DNA of 64,000 bases from Rudaea sp. 3F27F6. GTDB lineage: Bacteria; Pseudomonadota; Gammaproteobacteria; Xanthomonadales; Rhodanobacteraceae. How positions within the stretch are numbered: position 1 is the stretch's first letter; every line of letters starts with the position of its first letter. Location: positions 744,001 through 808,000 of the forward strand of contig NZ_SCNG01000001.1 of NCBI RefSeq assembly GCF_005503555.1. The letters are read 5' to 3'. The position numbers and the translations under genes are program-made. Positions 1 through 8,839 of this stretch are shown one piece after another. The notes under the pieces are model-generated. The model made no database searches and was not told where the DNA came from. It saw nothing but the letters and a program-made list of their open reading frames with translations.

Positions 1-93
1 GTCAAGCTGGCCAACGGCGAAACCTACACCACGTTCTCGTGGGAGAAGACGGACAAGGCCGAGCAACTGCGCGCGGATGCGAAGCTGAAGTAA
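1..93 (+). CDS. C-terminal end of an unidentified protein (5' partial)
   Basis: An open frame enters from the left edge and ends at TAA (91-93), giving 30 residues that are rich in lysine and glutamate and end in KLK. No start is present and the tail has no recognisable domain, so no function is assigned. It is followed at once by a strong hairpin terminator, which supports a real gene end. It converges on the leftward hydrolase gene that ends at 213. Confidence 0.6.
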   Translation, partial: VKLANGETYTTFSWEKTDKAEQLRADAKLK

Positions 94-114
94 GCCACCC
101 GCGTCATCGATTCG

Positions 115-144
115 CAAAAAAGGCCGCGATTGCGGCCTTTTTTG
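115..144. terminator. Bidirectional intrinsic terminator
   Basis: A 12-bp perfect stem (AAAAAAGGCCGC, loop GATT, GCGGCCTTTTTT) carries A and T tracts on both sides, so it can end transcription from either direction. It lies between the convergent partial gene (ends 93) and the alpha/beta hydrolase (ends 213). The same core stem is reused at 10455-10486. Confidence 0.9.
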
Positions 145-212
145 TGCGCGGCGGATTTGCCCCGCGCGAACAACGGTGCGAGTCCCTGTCTGGACTCAGC
201 CGAAGCGGCGCT

Positions 213-1568
213 CTAGGGATTCGGCTTGTTGCCCGTCTCGACCCAGCCGATCACGTCGTTGACCGCGGCGACGATCTGCTCCGAGGTGAATCCGCAGTGT
301 GCGAGACCCGGCGTATCCGAGCCGAGCACGTGGGGGTCTTCCTTCTGCGGCACCTGGCGGTCGACGAAGTTCGCGCCGTTGCCGGCCTGCGCGATCGCCT
401 CGCGCAACATCGGCTCATGGACGTCGGTCGGCACGAGCGGATCGACGGCGTTGTAGATCGAGATCAACTTGGCGTCGAAGCGGCCGGTCGGCTTGTACCA
501 CGCGTTAGCCTTCGCCACGGCCGCGGGATCGGCATGCACGCGTTCGATGTCGCGGTTCAAGGCCGCGTTCTCGGCTTCCGACAGATGCGGGCTCGAATAG
601 GTCTTCGCCGAATTGTCGTAGATCGGGCCGCCGAAGGTCGCGTTGATGTCGTCCTGGCCCAGTGCGAGCGTCGCTAGCGGCACGGCAAACGCCGCCGGGT
701 CCTTCACCGTGCCGGCGACGGCGACGATGTTGTCGATGATGCGGTCCTCGGCGCCGCCCGGATGCGCCTTGGCGACCGCAAACAGCGCGAGCATAGGCGC
801 GCGCACGCGCAATATCTGCACGGCGAGCGTGGCCGGCGCGACGTAGTTGAGCGGCCCGGACGGGAAGCTCGCGAGCGCCGAACGCGCGATGCTCTTGTCG
901 CCCGGTAGTTCGTAGGCCGTGCCGCGCGTAAAATAGTTGTAGGCCGCGCGGATATCGATCATCCAGCCAATCTGACGCGGCCAGTCGCCGACCACGCCGC
1001 AGGCGGCGATCGCGCCGGCAAATTCGTGCGGATATTTCTCGATGAGTCCCATCGTGATGTTGCCGCCCATCGAGCCGCCGAACATGTAGGCGCGCGTCGA
1101 ACCGAGCCGGTCGGTGAACTGTTTTAGCCGATAGGTGTTTTCGATCGCGCTCTCGACCGCGACGCCCGACTTGTCGTAAGCGCTTTCGCCGACGGCGAAG
1201 CCGCGCGCATACGGCGTGCGCACGACGCCCAATGCATCGCGATCGAGCGGATTGGCTGCCACGCCGAGATTGTTCCAGGCTCCGGGCGGGCTGTAGCCGT
1301 TGGCCCAGAGCACGACTTGCTTGTTCCAGCGCCACGGCACGGCGAGATTGAACGGATGTCCTTCGAGATATCCCTTGAAGCGCAGGCCGCCGTCATCCGT
1401 GCGGGTGACGCCGAGCGAGGTCGCGCCGGCTTTCTCCGCAAGTTCGACGAGGGCTTTCTGCTCGTCGTCGAAGCTGCCCGCGCTGCGACTGATGAACCAA
1501 CTGCCGCCGACGCCGAGCGCAACGACAAGCGCGAGCAGCACGACGACGAAAAGTATAATTTTTCTCAT
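213..1568 (-). CDS. Membrane-anchored alpha/beta hydrolase
   Basis: The protein has 451 residues. Residues 1-25 form a hydrophobic N-terminal segment that could be an uncleaved anchor or a signal peptide, so the enzyme probably works in the periplasm. The nucleophile elbow GGSMGG places the catalytic serine near residue 166. An Asp in AVDPLVP (about 376) and a His in AHCGF (about 424) are good candidates for the rest of the triad. The substrate is not evident; ester or lactone hydrolysis is the likely chemistry. It lies 51 bases after the TonB receptor gene and is probably the last gene of the sigma-fecR-receptor operon. That suggests it processes the imported ligand. Confidence 0.85.
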   Translation of the reverse strand: MRKIILFVVVLLALVVALGVGGSWFISRSAGSFDDEQKALVELAEKAGATSLGVTRTDDGGLRFKGYLEGHPFNLAVPWRWNKQVVLWANGYSPPGAWNNLGVAANPLDRDALGVVRTPYARGFAVGESAYDKSGVAVESAIENTYRLKQFTDRLGSTRAYMFGGSMGGNITMGLIEKYPHEFAGAIAACGVVGDWPRQIGWMIDIRAAYNYFTRGTAYELPGDKSIARSALASFPSGPLNYVAPATLAVQILRVRAPMLALFAVAKAHPGGAEDRIIDNIVAVAGTVKDPAAFAVPLATLALGQDDINATFGGPIYDNSAKTYSSPHLSEAENAALNRDIERVHADPAAVAKANAWYKPTGRFDAKLISIYNAVDPLVPTDVHEPMLREAIAQAGNGANFVDRQVPQKEDPHVLGSDTPGLAHCGFTSEQIVAAVNDVIGWVETGNKPNP

Positions 1569-1619
1569 GATCTTCCCCTGCTTCGATTGCCGCCGTCGCG
1601 GCGCTGGCCCTGCAGCCGC

Positions 1620-4220
1620 TCAATAACTTCCGGACAACCGCAGCATCCAGGTGCGCGGCTGGATATAGGTGACTTCATGCCAAGGATATGCCGGGCCGCC
1701 GGAGTAGGCCGTGGTGATGCCACGCCGGTCGAATGCGTTGTTCAAGCTCAGCGAGATCTCCGGAGACGTCGGCAGTGTGGAGAATCCGACGCGCAACTGC
1801 GCATCGACTTCGCTGTAACCGAACACCGTATCGGGCTGGTTGATGCCGTAGGTCGCGCGGCCGATGTAAGCATCGGTAAGATAACCACCCCAGTACCACG
1901 AACCCATGCTGCGCTGATAGTCGAGTGTCGCCGCGCCCTGCCATTTCGGCGACAGCGGCCACGCCGTGCCCTTCGGCACCAGCGGCTGTGTCGATACGGC
2001 GGTGACGAAATCTGATGTCGTCTTCGCCAGATTGTAGGTCGCCGCGAAGCGAAATTTCAGTCCGGACACCTGTGGAAACAGATATTGCAGCGAGGTCTCG
2101 ACACCCTTGCTCGTCACGCCGCCGACGTTGTCGATGTACGAGCCGAGCCCGCCCTCGGTGAACACGAGCACCTGCGGGTTGTTCCACTTTTCGTAGAACG
2201 CCGTGGCGTCGACCTGCAGGGTATTGTCGAGCCACCTCGAGCGCAGACCGATTTCGTAGTTCCAGATCGTGTCGGTCTTGAACGTCGGCGGCGCCTGCAT
2301 CGTCGTGAACAAGCCGGACACGCCCCACTGCACGCCGCCGACGCGATAACCCTTGGAGACGGCGCCGTACAGCATTGCCGAGTCGGTCACGTGCCACTGC
2401 AGCGAGACCTTGGGATCGAAGCCCGAGTCCTTGACCGTTTGGTCGATGTAGCGCCCATTCGGACTTCCGGTCAGCGCGAGCAGCAGACCGGTATTGTCGG
2501 CCGTACCGCCCGAAGAGGTGCGATACAGGCGGCCGCCGATGCTCGCTTCCCAGCTGTCGCCGAACTTGCGCGTCACATCGAAAAACGCGGCAAGCTCTTT
2601 CACCTGCACGTCGAGATCGAGTTTCTCGTACGGCGGCTGGCCGAGTGCGAGCCATGCCGCTCCGGCGCCCGGCAGGAGGATCCGATCGAGCAGGCTAGCT
2701 GCGGTCAACGGCGACAGCGAAGGATCGCCGAGCGGATATGCATCGCGCTGGCTGATGCTTTGATGTGAGGCGAACACCCCGCCCACCCAGCGCCAGTTCG
2801 AATCGGCATCGTCCTTGGACACCAGGCGCAGTTCCTGGCTCCACGAGTTCGAGGTGTCGTGATACGTCGTCGCCACGAGCGGATAGCCTCCGCCCGGTAT
2901 CTGCTGCCCGGTGCCTTCGATGAACGAGCGGTAGTCCTTCCACACATAGCCGGTGCTGGAGACGAAATCGAACGCGCCGAAGTCGTATTGGACCTTGAGC
3001 GAGGTGAGATCGTAGTTGCCGCTCCACGGACTCTGGCGCAGATGATCGTCGTTGGCGAGAACGCCGTCGCGGTTGTTCGCTTCGCCGATGTCGTGCTGGG
3101 TGGTGCGTTGCGTGGCATAGGTGAGCTGCACCTGCAGAGCCTCGTTCGGCTTCCACGCGAGGATCGCGCGCTGGCCGCTCTGGTGGCCACGGTTACCGTC
3201 CTTGTCGCCTCTGAGCACGTTGTCGATCCAGCCCGGCGTGCCCGAATCGTAGGCGACGACGCGCAGCGCCAGAGTGTCGCTCGTCAGCGGCACGTTGATC
3301 ATCGCGCCGGCTCCCCACGGATTGTTGCCGTGGCTGACGCTGCCGCCCTGCACATAGTATTTGCCTTCGAGCGCGCCGAAGTCCGGCGCAACGGGCACGT
3401 AGCGGATCGCGCCGTTCAAGGCCGAGGCACCGAACAGCGTGCCCTGCGGGCCTTTCAACACTTCGACGTTCTCCATGTCGAACGGATTCGGATCGAGGGT
3501 CACGTGCGGCACGTAGGAATCCAGGAACGAGATATCGTCGAACAGGATGCCCGCGGTCGGATTCGTGTTGGCCTCGCCCGAGATGCCGCGGATCGTGATG
3601 CGCGCGGCGTTGCTTGCCGGCGACGTCAGGTTCACACCCGGCACGAGTTCGACGATGTTCGCGAGATTCTGCGCGCCGCGCTTTTCCAGTTCGCTGCCGG
3701 TGATCACCGCGATGCTGCCGGGAATCGATTCGACCGACTGCGCGCGCTTGGTCGCGGTGACGACGACCGATTCCAACGCCGCCGGCTTGTCGCCCGCAGG
3801 CGGATCGCTCTGCGCAGAAGCCGGCGCAACGGCCGCCGATGCGCTGGCGCTGCCGCCGCCGTTCGCCGCGGCCGCCTTGATCGCGATCGTGTTCGCGTCG
3901 GTAAATTCGTAGGTGAGGTGGGTGCCGTGCAGCAGCGCCTTGAGCGCCTCTTCGGTCGAAGCCGTAGCGGCGAACGCCGCGACGCGGATTCCCTTGACCA
4001 GCGCCGGCGCATACAAGACCTGCATGTGGCTCTGCGTCGCGAGCTGGCGCAGCGCCTCGTCGAGCGTACCGGCGGCGATGTGGAACGGCACAGCACCCGC
4101 GCTCGGCGGAGGATTCGCGGCGGCGTTGCCGTGCATGCCGATGGCGATTGCAACGGCCACGGCGAGCGCACCGGCGCGCCAGTTCGAACGCCTTGCGCGG
4201 CGCGGATCGTATCGAAACAT
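1620..4220 (-). CDS. TonB-dependent receptor with N-terminal STN signalling domain
   Basis: This is an 866-residue outer-membrane receptor. A signal peptide ends near the ANPPP sequence at about residue 35. An STN (secretin/TonB short N-terminal) domain follows at about 44-113. The plug begins near the TonB-box-like ESVVVTATKR at about 150 and includes VPGVNL and ITIRGIS. A beta-barrel fills the rest and ends in an aromatic residue. A good ribosome site (AGGGAGG) precedes the ATG. The STN domain is used by transducer-type receptors to contact FecR, and a fecR gene and a sigma gene lie directly upstream. The ligand is not known: the plug is of the general TonB class rather than clearly siderophore type, and a hydrolase follows. 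Confidence 0.93.
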   Translation of the reverse strand: MFRYDPRRARRSNWRAGALAVAVAIAIGMHGNAAANPPPSAGAVPFHIAAGTLDEALRQLATQSHMQVLYAPALVKGIRVAAFAATASTEEALKALLHGTHLTYEFTDANTIAIKAAAANGGGSASASAAVAPASAQSDPPAGDKPAALESVVVTATKRAQSVESIPGSIAVITGSELEKRGAQNLANIVELVPGVNLTSPASNAARITIRGISGEANTNPTAGILFDDISFLDSYVPHVTLDPNPFDMENVEVLKGPQGTLFGASALNGAIRYVPVAPDFGALEGKYYVQGGSVSHGNNPWGAGAMINVPLTSDTLALRVVAYDSGTPGWIDNVLRGDKDGNRGHQSGQRAILAWKPNEALQVQLTYATQRTTQHDIGEANNRDGVLANDDHLRQSPWSGNYDLTSLKVQYDFGAFDFVSSTGYVWKDYRSFIEGTGQQIPGGGYPLVATTYHDTSNSWSQELRLVSKDDADSNWRWVGGVFASHQSISQRDAYPLGDPSLSPLTAASLLDRILLPGAGAAWLALGQPPYEKLDLDVQVKELAAFFDVTRKFGDSWEASIGGRLYRTSSGGTADNTGLLLALTGSPNGRYIDQTVKDSGFDPKVSLQWHVTDSAMLYGAVSKGYRVGGVQWGVSGLFTTMQAPPTFKTDTIWNYEIGLRSRWLDNTLQVDATAFYEKWNNPQVLVFTEGGLGSYIDNVGGVTSKGVETSLQYLFPQVSGLKFRFAATYNLAKTTSDFVTAVSTQPLVPKGTAWPLSPKWQGAATLDYQRSMGSWYWGGYLTDAYIGRATYGINQPDTVFGYSEVDAQLRVGFSTLPTSPEISLSLNNAFDRRGITTAYSGGPAYPWHEVTYIQPRTWMLRLSGSY

Positions 4221-4318
4221 TGTGCCTCCCTGAGTGTGGACGGACTTGAGCCGTCTTCACCTTATGCACAACGCAGCGGTTCCGCGATTCCCCTATCCGC
4301 GTGCAAACGCCGCTTCGA

Positions 4319-5317
4319 TCATCGCCGGGCGTACAGCTTCGTCTCGCCGTCCGGCGAGGTTTCCGCGCGCACCGGAAACGCGCTCTGCAGCGCGCGCACG
4401 AGCGCATCGGTGTTGCCGATGCGGAAGTCGCCGCTCACTTCCATCGACGCCAACTGCGCATCGGCGATGACGAGACGGCCGGGCCCGTAGCGGTTGACCC
4501 GCGCGACGACGTCGGCGAGCGGTGTTGCGCGGAATATCAGATGGCCGCTGCTCCAGTCGGTGACGGCGGCCAGATTGGTCACGCTCAGTTTTCGCCACAC
4601 GTTCGCGGCGGAAATCAGTTGATCGCCCGGCACGAGTTCGACCGCGCCCGCGCCGCCGTCGCGCGTCACTTCGGCGCGGCCGCTGATCAAGGTCACCTGA
4701 GTGTCTTCCGCGCTGCGGTGGATATTGAAACTGGTGCCGAGATCGGTGACGGTGATTGCGCCCATACGCACGTGAAACGGACGCTCGGCCTCGTGAGTCA
4801 CGTCGAACAGCACCTCGCCGCGGACCAGTTCGACATCGCGCTTCTGCACATCGATGCGCACGCGGATGCTCGTGTCGGTGTTGAGTTTCAAGTGCGAGCC
4901 GTCGGCTAGGACCAGCTCGCGCTGTTCGCCGGCTTGGGTCGTGTATTCCGGCGTGTCCGGCGTCGCAGCGTTCCTCGGCGCCAGGCGTACGCCGAGGGCG
5001 AGACATGCAGCCGCGCCAGCAGCAAGGAGCGCGCCGCGCCGCCAGGTCATGGGAAAGCGGAAGTTTGTCGGCGCCGTGCTGCGCGCAGCCTCGGCGCGCC
5101 ATTCGCTCATTTTCGGCTGCGGTGCGAGCGCATTCAGGTCGTTCCAGAAGCGCTGCACGCGCGCATACGCTTCGGCGTGCTCGGGCGCTGCGGCGATCCA
5201 CGTATCGAAAGCGCGGCGCTCCTGCGCCGTGCAATCGTCGGCGCGCAGGCGCGCGAACCAGAACCGTGCCTGGTCGCGGGATGTGCCTGACGCTGACGAT
5301 GTTGCCGGATTCATCAT
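4319..5317 (-). CDS. FecR-family anti-sigma/sigma regulator
   Basis: The protein has 332 residues. The N-terminal cytoplasmic part (about 15-60, with QARFWFARL and AFDTWIAAAPEHAEAY) matches the FecR N-terminal domain. A single membrane span lies at about 93-113 (ALLAAGAAACLALGV). The periplasmic FecR domain follows (ELVLADGSHLKLNTDT, GEVLFDVTHEAERPFHV), and then a C-terminal STN-like region. The family relays receptor occupancy across the inner membrane to an ECF sigma factor. The gene starts 22 bases after the sigma gene ends and lies 98 bases before the receptor. There are two adjacent ATGs (5317 and 5314), and I cannot choose between them. Confidence 0.92.
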   Translation of the reverse strand: MMNPATSSASGTSRDQARFWFARLRADDCTAQERRAFDTWIAAAPEHAEAYARVQRFWNDLNALAPQPKMSEWRAEAARSTAPTNFRFPMTWRRGALLAAGAAACLALGVRLAPRNAATPDTPEYTTQAGEQRELVLADGSHLKLNTDTSIRVRIDVQKRDVELVRGEVLFDVTHEAERPFHVRMGAITVTDLGTSFNIHRSAEDTQVTLISGRAEVTRDGGAGAVELVPGDQLISAANVWRKLSVTNLAAVTDWSSGHLIFRATPLADVVARVNRYGPGRLVIADAQLASMEVSGDFRIGNTDALVRALQSAFPVRAETSPDGETKLYARR

Positions 5318-5339
5318 GGATGGAAACGCACTCGACCGA

Positions 5340-5888
5340 TCAATCCCCTATCACATTCATGCACGCCGCCAGTGCGTGCGCAACCTGGTTCTCGACCGTC
5401 CGCGGCGACGTGCCGAGACGCTGGCCGATTTCTCGATAGCTCAAGCCCTCGAAGCGATGCAGCACGAACACCTCGCGGCAGCGCGGCGGCAGATGTCCGA
5501 TCGCGTCCATGATCAGGGCCAGATTCTCGCGCCCCATTTCCACCTGCTCCGGCCCCGCCCCGGCCGGCGGCAGCTCGGCCTCGTCGAGCGCGCAATGATC
5601 GTGAGCGCGATGCGACTCGGCGCGGCGGTGGCGATCCGTTATCACGTTGGCGGCAATGCGGTAGAGCATCGCGCGCAAATCCTCACCGGCGATACTGCCG
5701 CGATAGCGCAGCGCGCGCAGGCAGCTTTCCTGAACCACGTCGTCGACCGCATCGGCCGCGGAAAGCTGACCGCGCAGATGCTGACGCAGCCCGGGAATGG
5801 TTCCGGCCAGGCTGCGTCCGAACGCATCGTCCGCGGCCAATGCAGCAGGGGCTGCGGGATTCAGCTCGGTGGAAAAAGGCAGATTCAT
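5340..5888 (-). CDS. ECF (FecI-like) RNA polymerase sigma factor
   Basis: The protein has 182 residues. Region 2 contains DVVQESCLRALRY and region 4 contains the helix-turn-helix YREIGQRLGTSPRTVENQVAHAL. I chose the ATG at 5888 because a near-perfect sigma-70 promoter at 5929-5956 places the transcript start near 5922. The frame stays open upstream as far as 6104, but those starts would lie inside or before the promoter. The gene heads a leftward operon with fecR, the STN receptor and a hydrolase. This is the usual cell-surface-signalling arrangement, in which ligand binding frees the sigma factor to transcribe the receptor gene. Confidence 0.9.
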   Translation of the reverse strand: MNLPFSTELNPAAPAALAADDAFGRSLAGTIPGLRQHLRGQLSAADAVDDVVQESCLRALRYRGSIAGEDLRAMLYRIAANVITDRHRRAESHRAHDHCALDEAELPPAGAGPEQVEMGRENLALIMDAIGHLPPRCREVFVLHRFEGLSYREIGQRLGTSPRTVENQVAHALAACMNVIGD

Positions 5889-5928
5889 TTCACTGCTTCG
5901 ACCAGAGAGACAAGTGAATGGTATCGGT

Positions 5929-5956
5929 ATCATAGCCGGCCGCCCAGCACTGTCAA
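5929..5956 (-). promoter_or_regulatory. Sigma-70 promoter of the ECF sigma operon
   Basis: Reading leftwards, the -35 box is TTGACA (5956-5951), the spacer is 16 bp, and the -10 box is TATGAT (5934-5929). This matches the consensus at 11 of 12 positions. It gives a 5' leader of about 35 bases to the ATG at 5888. No Fur-box-like palindrome was evident by eye over it. Confidence 0.75.
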
Positions 5957-6140
5957 TTTGCGTTCGCAGCAAAGCGTGCCGGAACATCGGCGCATTCGCC
6001 CGGCAAGTCTCGCGGTGCGGGCCAGGGATGCTCCGCGCGCTTATACCCGCGCGGCAGCCGCTGTACTTCGAGTAGTGACCAAACGCTCTCGCAGCATCAG
6101 GCACGAGGTATACGGTTTCTTTAGTGGACGCCGAGTCGTT

Positions 6141-7811
6141 TCAGTCCGCCCCGCGAGCGTAGACGCGGCGGCCGCCGACCCAGGTTTCGAGCACGACGGT
6201 CGACCAGATCTGCGCGGGCTTGCCCGCAAAGATGTCGCGGTCGATCAGGAGGAAATCGGCGCATTTGCCGGGCTCGAGCGTACCGAGCGTCTTCTCCGCG
6301 TGGCCGGCGTAGGCGGCGTCGAGGGTGAACGCGCGCAGCGCCTCGGTCAGCGTCAGTGCCTGCTGCGGATACCAGCCGCCGGGCGGGCGGCCGTCATGGT
6401 CCTGGCGCGTCACTGCCGAATACAAACCGTAGAACGGATTCGGCGATTCGACCGGAAAATCCGAACCGCCCGCGACCACCGTGCCCTGGCGCAGGAAGGT
6501 ACGCCAGGCGTACGCGCCCTGCATACGTTGCTTGCCGAGGCGGTCTTCGGCCATGTTCATGTCCGAGGTCGCGTGCGTCGGCTGCATCGAAGCGATCAGG
6601 TTCAATTCGCGGAAACGCGGAATGTCCTCGGGCGCGACAATCTGTGCATGTTCGATGCGATTGCGCAGATCCTTGCCGCCCTGCGTCTTGTAGACCGCGG
6701 CGAAGCTGTCGAGCACCTCGCGGTTGGCGGCGTCGCCGATTGCGTGCACGCCGACCTGATAGCCCTTGCCGATCGCCTTGGCGATCATCGCGGTCAGCTC
6801 GTCGGGTTTGTGGAACAGCAGGCCCTTGTTGTGTGCGTCATCCGAATACGGCGCGAGCAGCGCCGCGCCGCGACTGCCCAAGGCGCCGTCGGCATACAGT
6901 TTCACCGCGCGTACGTCGAGAAAGCCGCCGCCGTAGCCCGTGAGCGGGCCGTCCACCGCAAGGCGGTCGAAGTCCTTGCCGGTGCCGCCGATCAGCGCGT
7001 AGATGCGCGCGCTGAGCTTGTGCGCGTCGGCATAGCGTTTGAACAGAGCGACCGTATCCGCATCGATGCCAGCGTCGTGCGCGCCGGTCAGGCCGTTCTT
7101 CGCCATCTCGGCAAGCGCCGCGTCGAGCGCCTTTTCCGCCTCGGCCGCGGTCATCGCCGGAATCTTCGCGGTGATGAGTTCCATCGCGGCGTCGACGAAC
7201 ACGCCGCTCGGTTTTCCCGCGGCGTCGCGTTCGATGCGGCCGCCGGCCGGGTCCTTGGTATTCGCATCGATGCCCGCGAGCTTTATCGCCGCGCTGTTCG
7301 CCCAGCCGGCGTGGCCGTCGACGCGCTCCAGCCAGACGGGCCGATCGGCAACGACGCCGTCGAGCTCGCGCGCGGTCGGAAAGCGGCCGAGCTTCCAGAT
7401 CGCCTGGTTCCAGCCGCGGCCTTCGACCCAGGCCATGTCCACATGCGCGGCCGCGTAGGTTTTCACCGCCGCGAGTGCATCGGCCAGTGACTTCGTTGCA
7501 GTGAGATCGGCCTGGCGCAGCGCGATGCCGAGCCCCATCACGTGACCGTGTGCGTCGATCAGGCCCGGGATCAGTGTGCGCCCCTTGCCGTCGAGCACCT
7601 GTGCGCCGCCGGACCGCTGCGCGAGATCGGCGTGCGAGCCGGTCGCGACGACGCGGCCCTGCTCGACCAGCATCGCCTCGAAGCGCTGGAGCTTGCCCGC
7701 GCTGTCGAGCGTATAGCCGTTGACGTGATCGACGAAGAGATCGGCTGCCACTGCGGGCACAGCCAGCAGAGCAGCGACGGCAAAAACGCACACGCGACGC
7801 AGGACGATCAT
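6141..7811 (-). CDS. Exported amidohydrolase family 3 (YtcJ-like) metal-dependent hydrolase
   Basis: The protein has 556 residues. The ATG at 7811 is preferred: it follows GGGAGAG and begins a clear signal peptide cleaved near AVAA (about 23). Metal-ligand motifs of the amidohydrolase fold are present: HGH at 88-90 in LIDAHGHVMG, GVHAIGDAANR, RIEHAQIV and the late GGSDFPVE. The last resembles the YtcJ/NfdA group, whose members hydrolyse varied amides or exoenzyme substrates. The actual substrate is unknown. An in-frame extension to 7886 exists but lacks a good ribosome site. The gene appears to be a single transcription unit. Confidence 0.88.
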   Translation of the reverse strand: MIVLRRVCVFAVAALLAVPAVAADLFVDHVNGYTLDSAGKLQRFEAMLVEQGRVVATGSHADLAQRSGGAQVLDGKGRTLIPGLIDAHGHVMGLGIALRQADLTATKSLADALAAVKTYAAAHVDMAWVEGRGWNQAIWKLGRFPTARELDGVVADRPVWLERVDGHAGWANSAAIKLAGIDANTKDPAGGRIERDAAGKPSGVFVDAAMELITAKIPAMTAAEAEKALDAALAEMAKNGLTGAHDAGIDADTVALFKRYADAHKLSARIYALIGGTGKDFDRLAVDGPLTGYGGGFLDVRAVKLYADGALGSRGAALLAPYSDDAHNKGLLFHKPDELTAMIAKAIGKGYQVGVHAIGDAANREVLDSFAAVYKTQGGKDLRNRIEHAQIVAPEDIPRFRELNLIASMQPTHATSDMNMAEDRLGKQRMQGAYAWRTFLRQGTVVAGGSDFPVESPNPFYGLYSAVTRQDHDGRPPGGWYPQQALTLTEALRAFTLDAAYAGHAEKTLGTLEPGKCADFLLIDRDIFAGKPAQIWSTVVLETWVGGRRVYARGAD

Positions 7812-7937
7812 GATGCAACGCTCTCCCGGTTGGCGGAACGAAGCGCGTGGTCGCCACACGGCGTCCGCGGCGCGCCGTGTGAGCATACCGATTCCGCGGC
7901 GCTTGTCAGCCTGCGAGCCGGGCGTTCATGACGCAGT

Positions 7938-8735
7938 TCACGCCGCGAGCAGGAACTCGCTCGTCGCACGCAGGAATTCGTCGCTGCGTTCGATGTTGGG
8001 CATATGCACGACGGGCAGAGTCAGCAACTTGGCTCCCACAATCGCGGCTGCGATCGCTTCACCGTGGCTAGCCAGCGTCACGGTATCGTCGCGCCCCGCG
8101 AGCACGAGCGTGGGACGCGTGACGAGCGCGACGCTTCTGCGCAGATCGGCGTCGCGCACGGCCGCATAGGCGCCGGCGAGGCCGTGCCGGTCGATCGTGA
8201 GCAGCATCGCGCGGAAGCGTTCGATCACCGGCGGGCTCGCTTCGAGCATAGGCGTCGGAAACCAGTTGCGAAGAAACATCTCCGCGATCCGGGTCATGTC
8301 AGTCGCCTGCAAAGTCTCGGAGATACGCGCGTCGAATTGATCGGCCGGGCCGAGATGGGAAGAAGTGTTCGCGAGGATCAGGCGATCGATACGTTCGGGC
8401 GCATGGATGCCGAGCCACTGGCCGATAAAGCCGCCCAGAGACAAGCCGAGGAAATGCACGCGCTCGATGCCGAGCGCGTCGAGCAGCTCGATCACGTCGC
8501 GGCCAAGGCGGTCGAGCGAATAGGCACCCGCCGGCACGCTCGACGCACCATGTCCGCGCAAATCGTAGCGTAGGACGTGGAACTGCTGCGACAGCGCCTC
8601 GATCTGTTCGTCCCACATGTGCAGCGTACTGGCGATCGAATTCGACAACATCAGGATCGGCTTGTCGGCATCGCCGTCGAACCGATAGGCGATGCGGTGT
8701 CCGTCGCCGGCCGTGAAATAAGAAAGATCGTTCAT
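7938..8735 (-). CDS. Alpha/beta hydrolase, 3-oxoadipate enol-lactonase-like
   Basis: The protein has 265 residues and a standard alpha/beta-hydrolase fold. An oxyanion-region sequence is followed by YDLRGHGASS. The nucleophile is Ser99 in GLSLGG, the acid Asp is in LAGRDDTVT, and the His is in VVHMPN. Overall layout and length are like PcaD (3-oxoadipate enol-lactonase), but no other protocatechuate-pathway gene is near, so the substrate is uncertain. The ATG at 8735 matches the usual N-terminus; the frame is open to 8849. It is divergent from a LysR-type gene, with about 100 bases between the two starts, which implies regulation by that protein. Confidence 0.85.
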   Translation of the reverse strand: MNDLSYFTAGDGHRIAYRFDGDADKPILMLSNSIASTLHMWDEQIEALSQQFHVLRYDLRGHGASSVPAGAYSLDRLGRDVIELLDALGIERVHFLGLSLGGFIGQWLGIHAPERIDRLILANTSSHLGPADQFDARISETLQATDMTRIAEMFLRNWFPTPMLEASPPVIERFRAMLLTIDRHGLAGAYAAVRDADLRRSVALVTRPTLVLAGRDDTVTLASHGEAIAAAIVGAKLLTLPVVHMPNIERSDEFLRATSEFLLAA

Positions 8736-8803
8736 CGCACTTCGTTCCGTTGGCGGTGGATTCCGCGAAACGAATCCTAGTTGCGGTCCAACCGGATAGA
8801 TAT

Positions 8804-8827
8804 TACAAAGATCGAGCAATCTCTGTA
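8804..8827. promoter_or_regulatory. Candidate LysR-type operator (interrupted palindrome)
   Basis: TACAAAGAT, six bases, then ATCTCTGTA: the arms match at eight of nine positions, and the site has the T-N11-A character of LysR-type boxes. It lies between the divergent hydrolase (start 8735) and LysR (start 8840) genes, close to the regulator start. That position fits autorepression plus activation of the hydrolase. Confidence 0.5.
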
Positions 8828-8839
8828 GAGAAATCCGAC

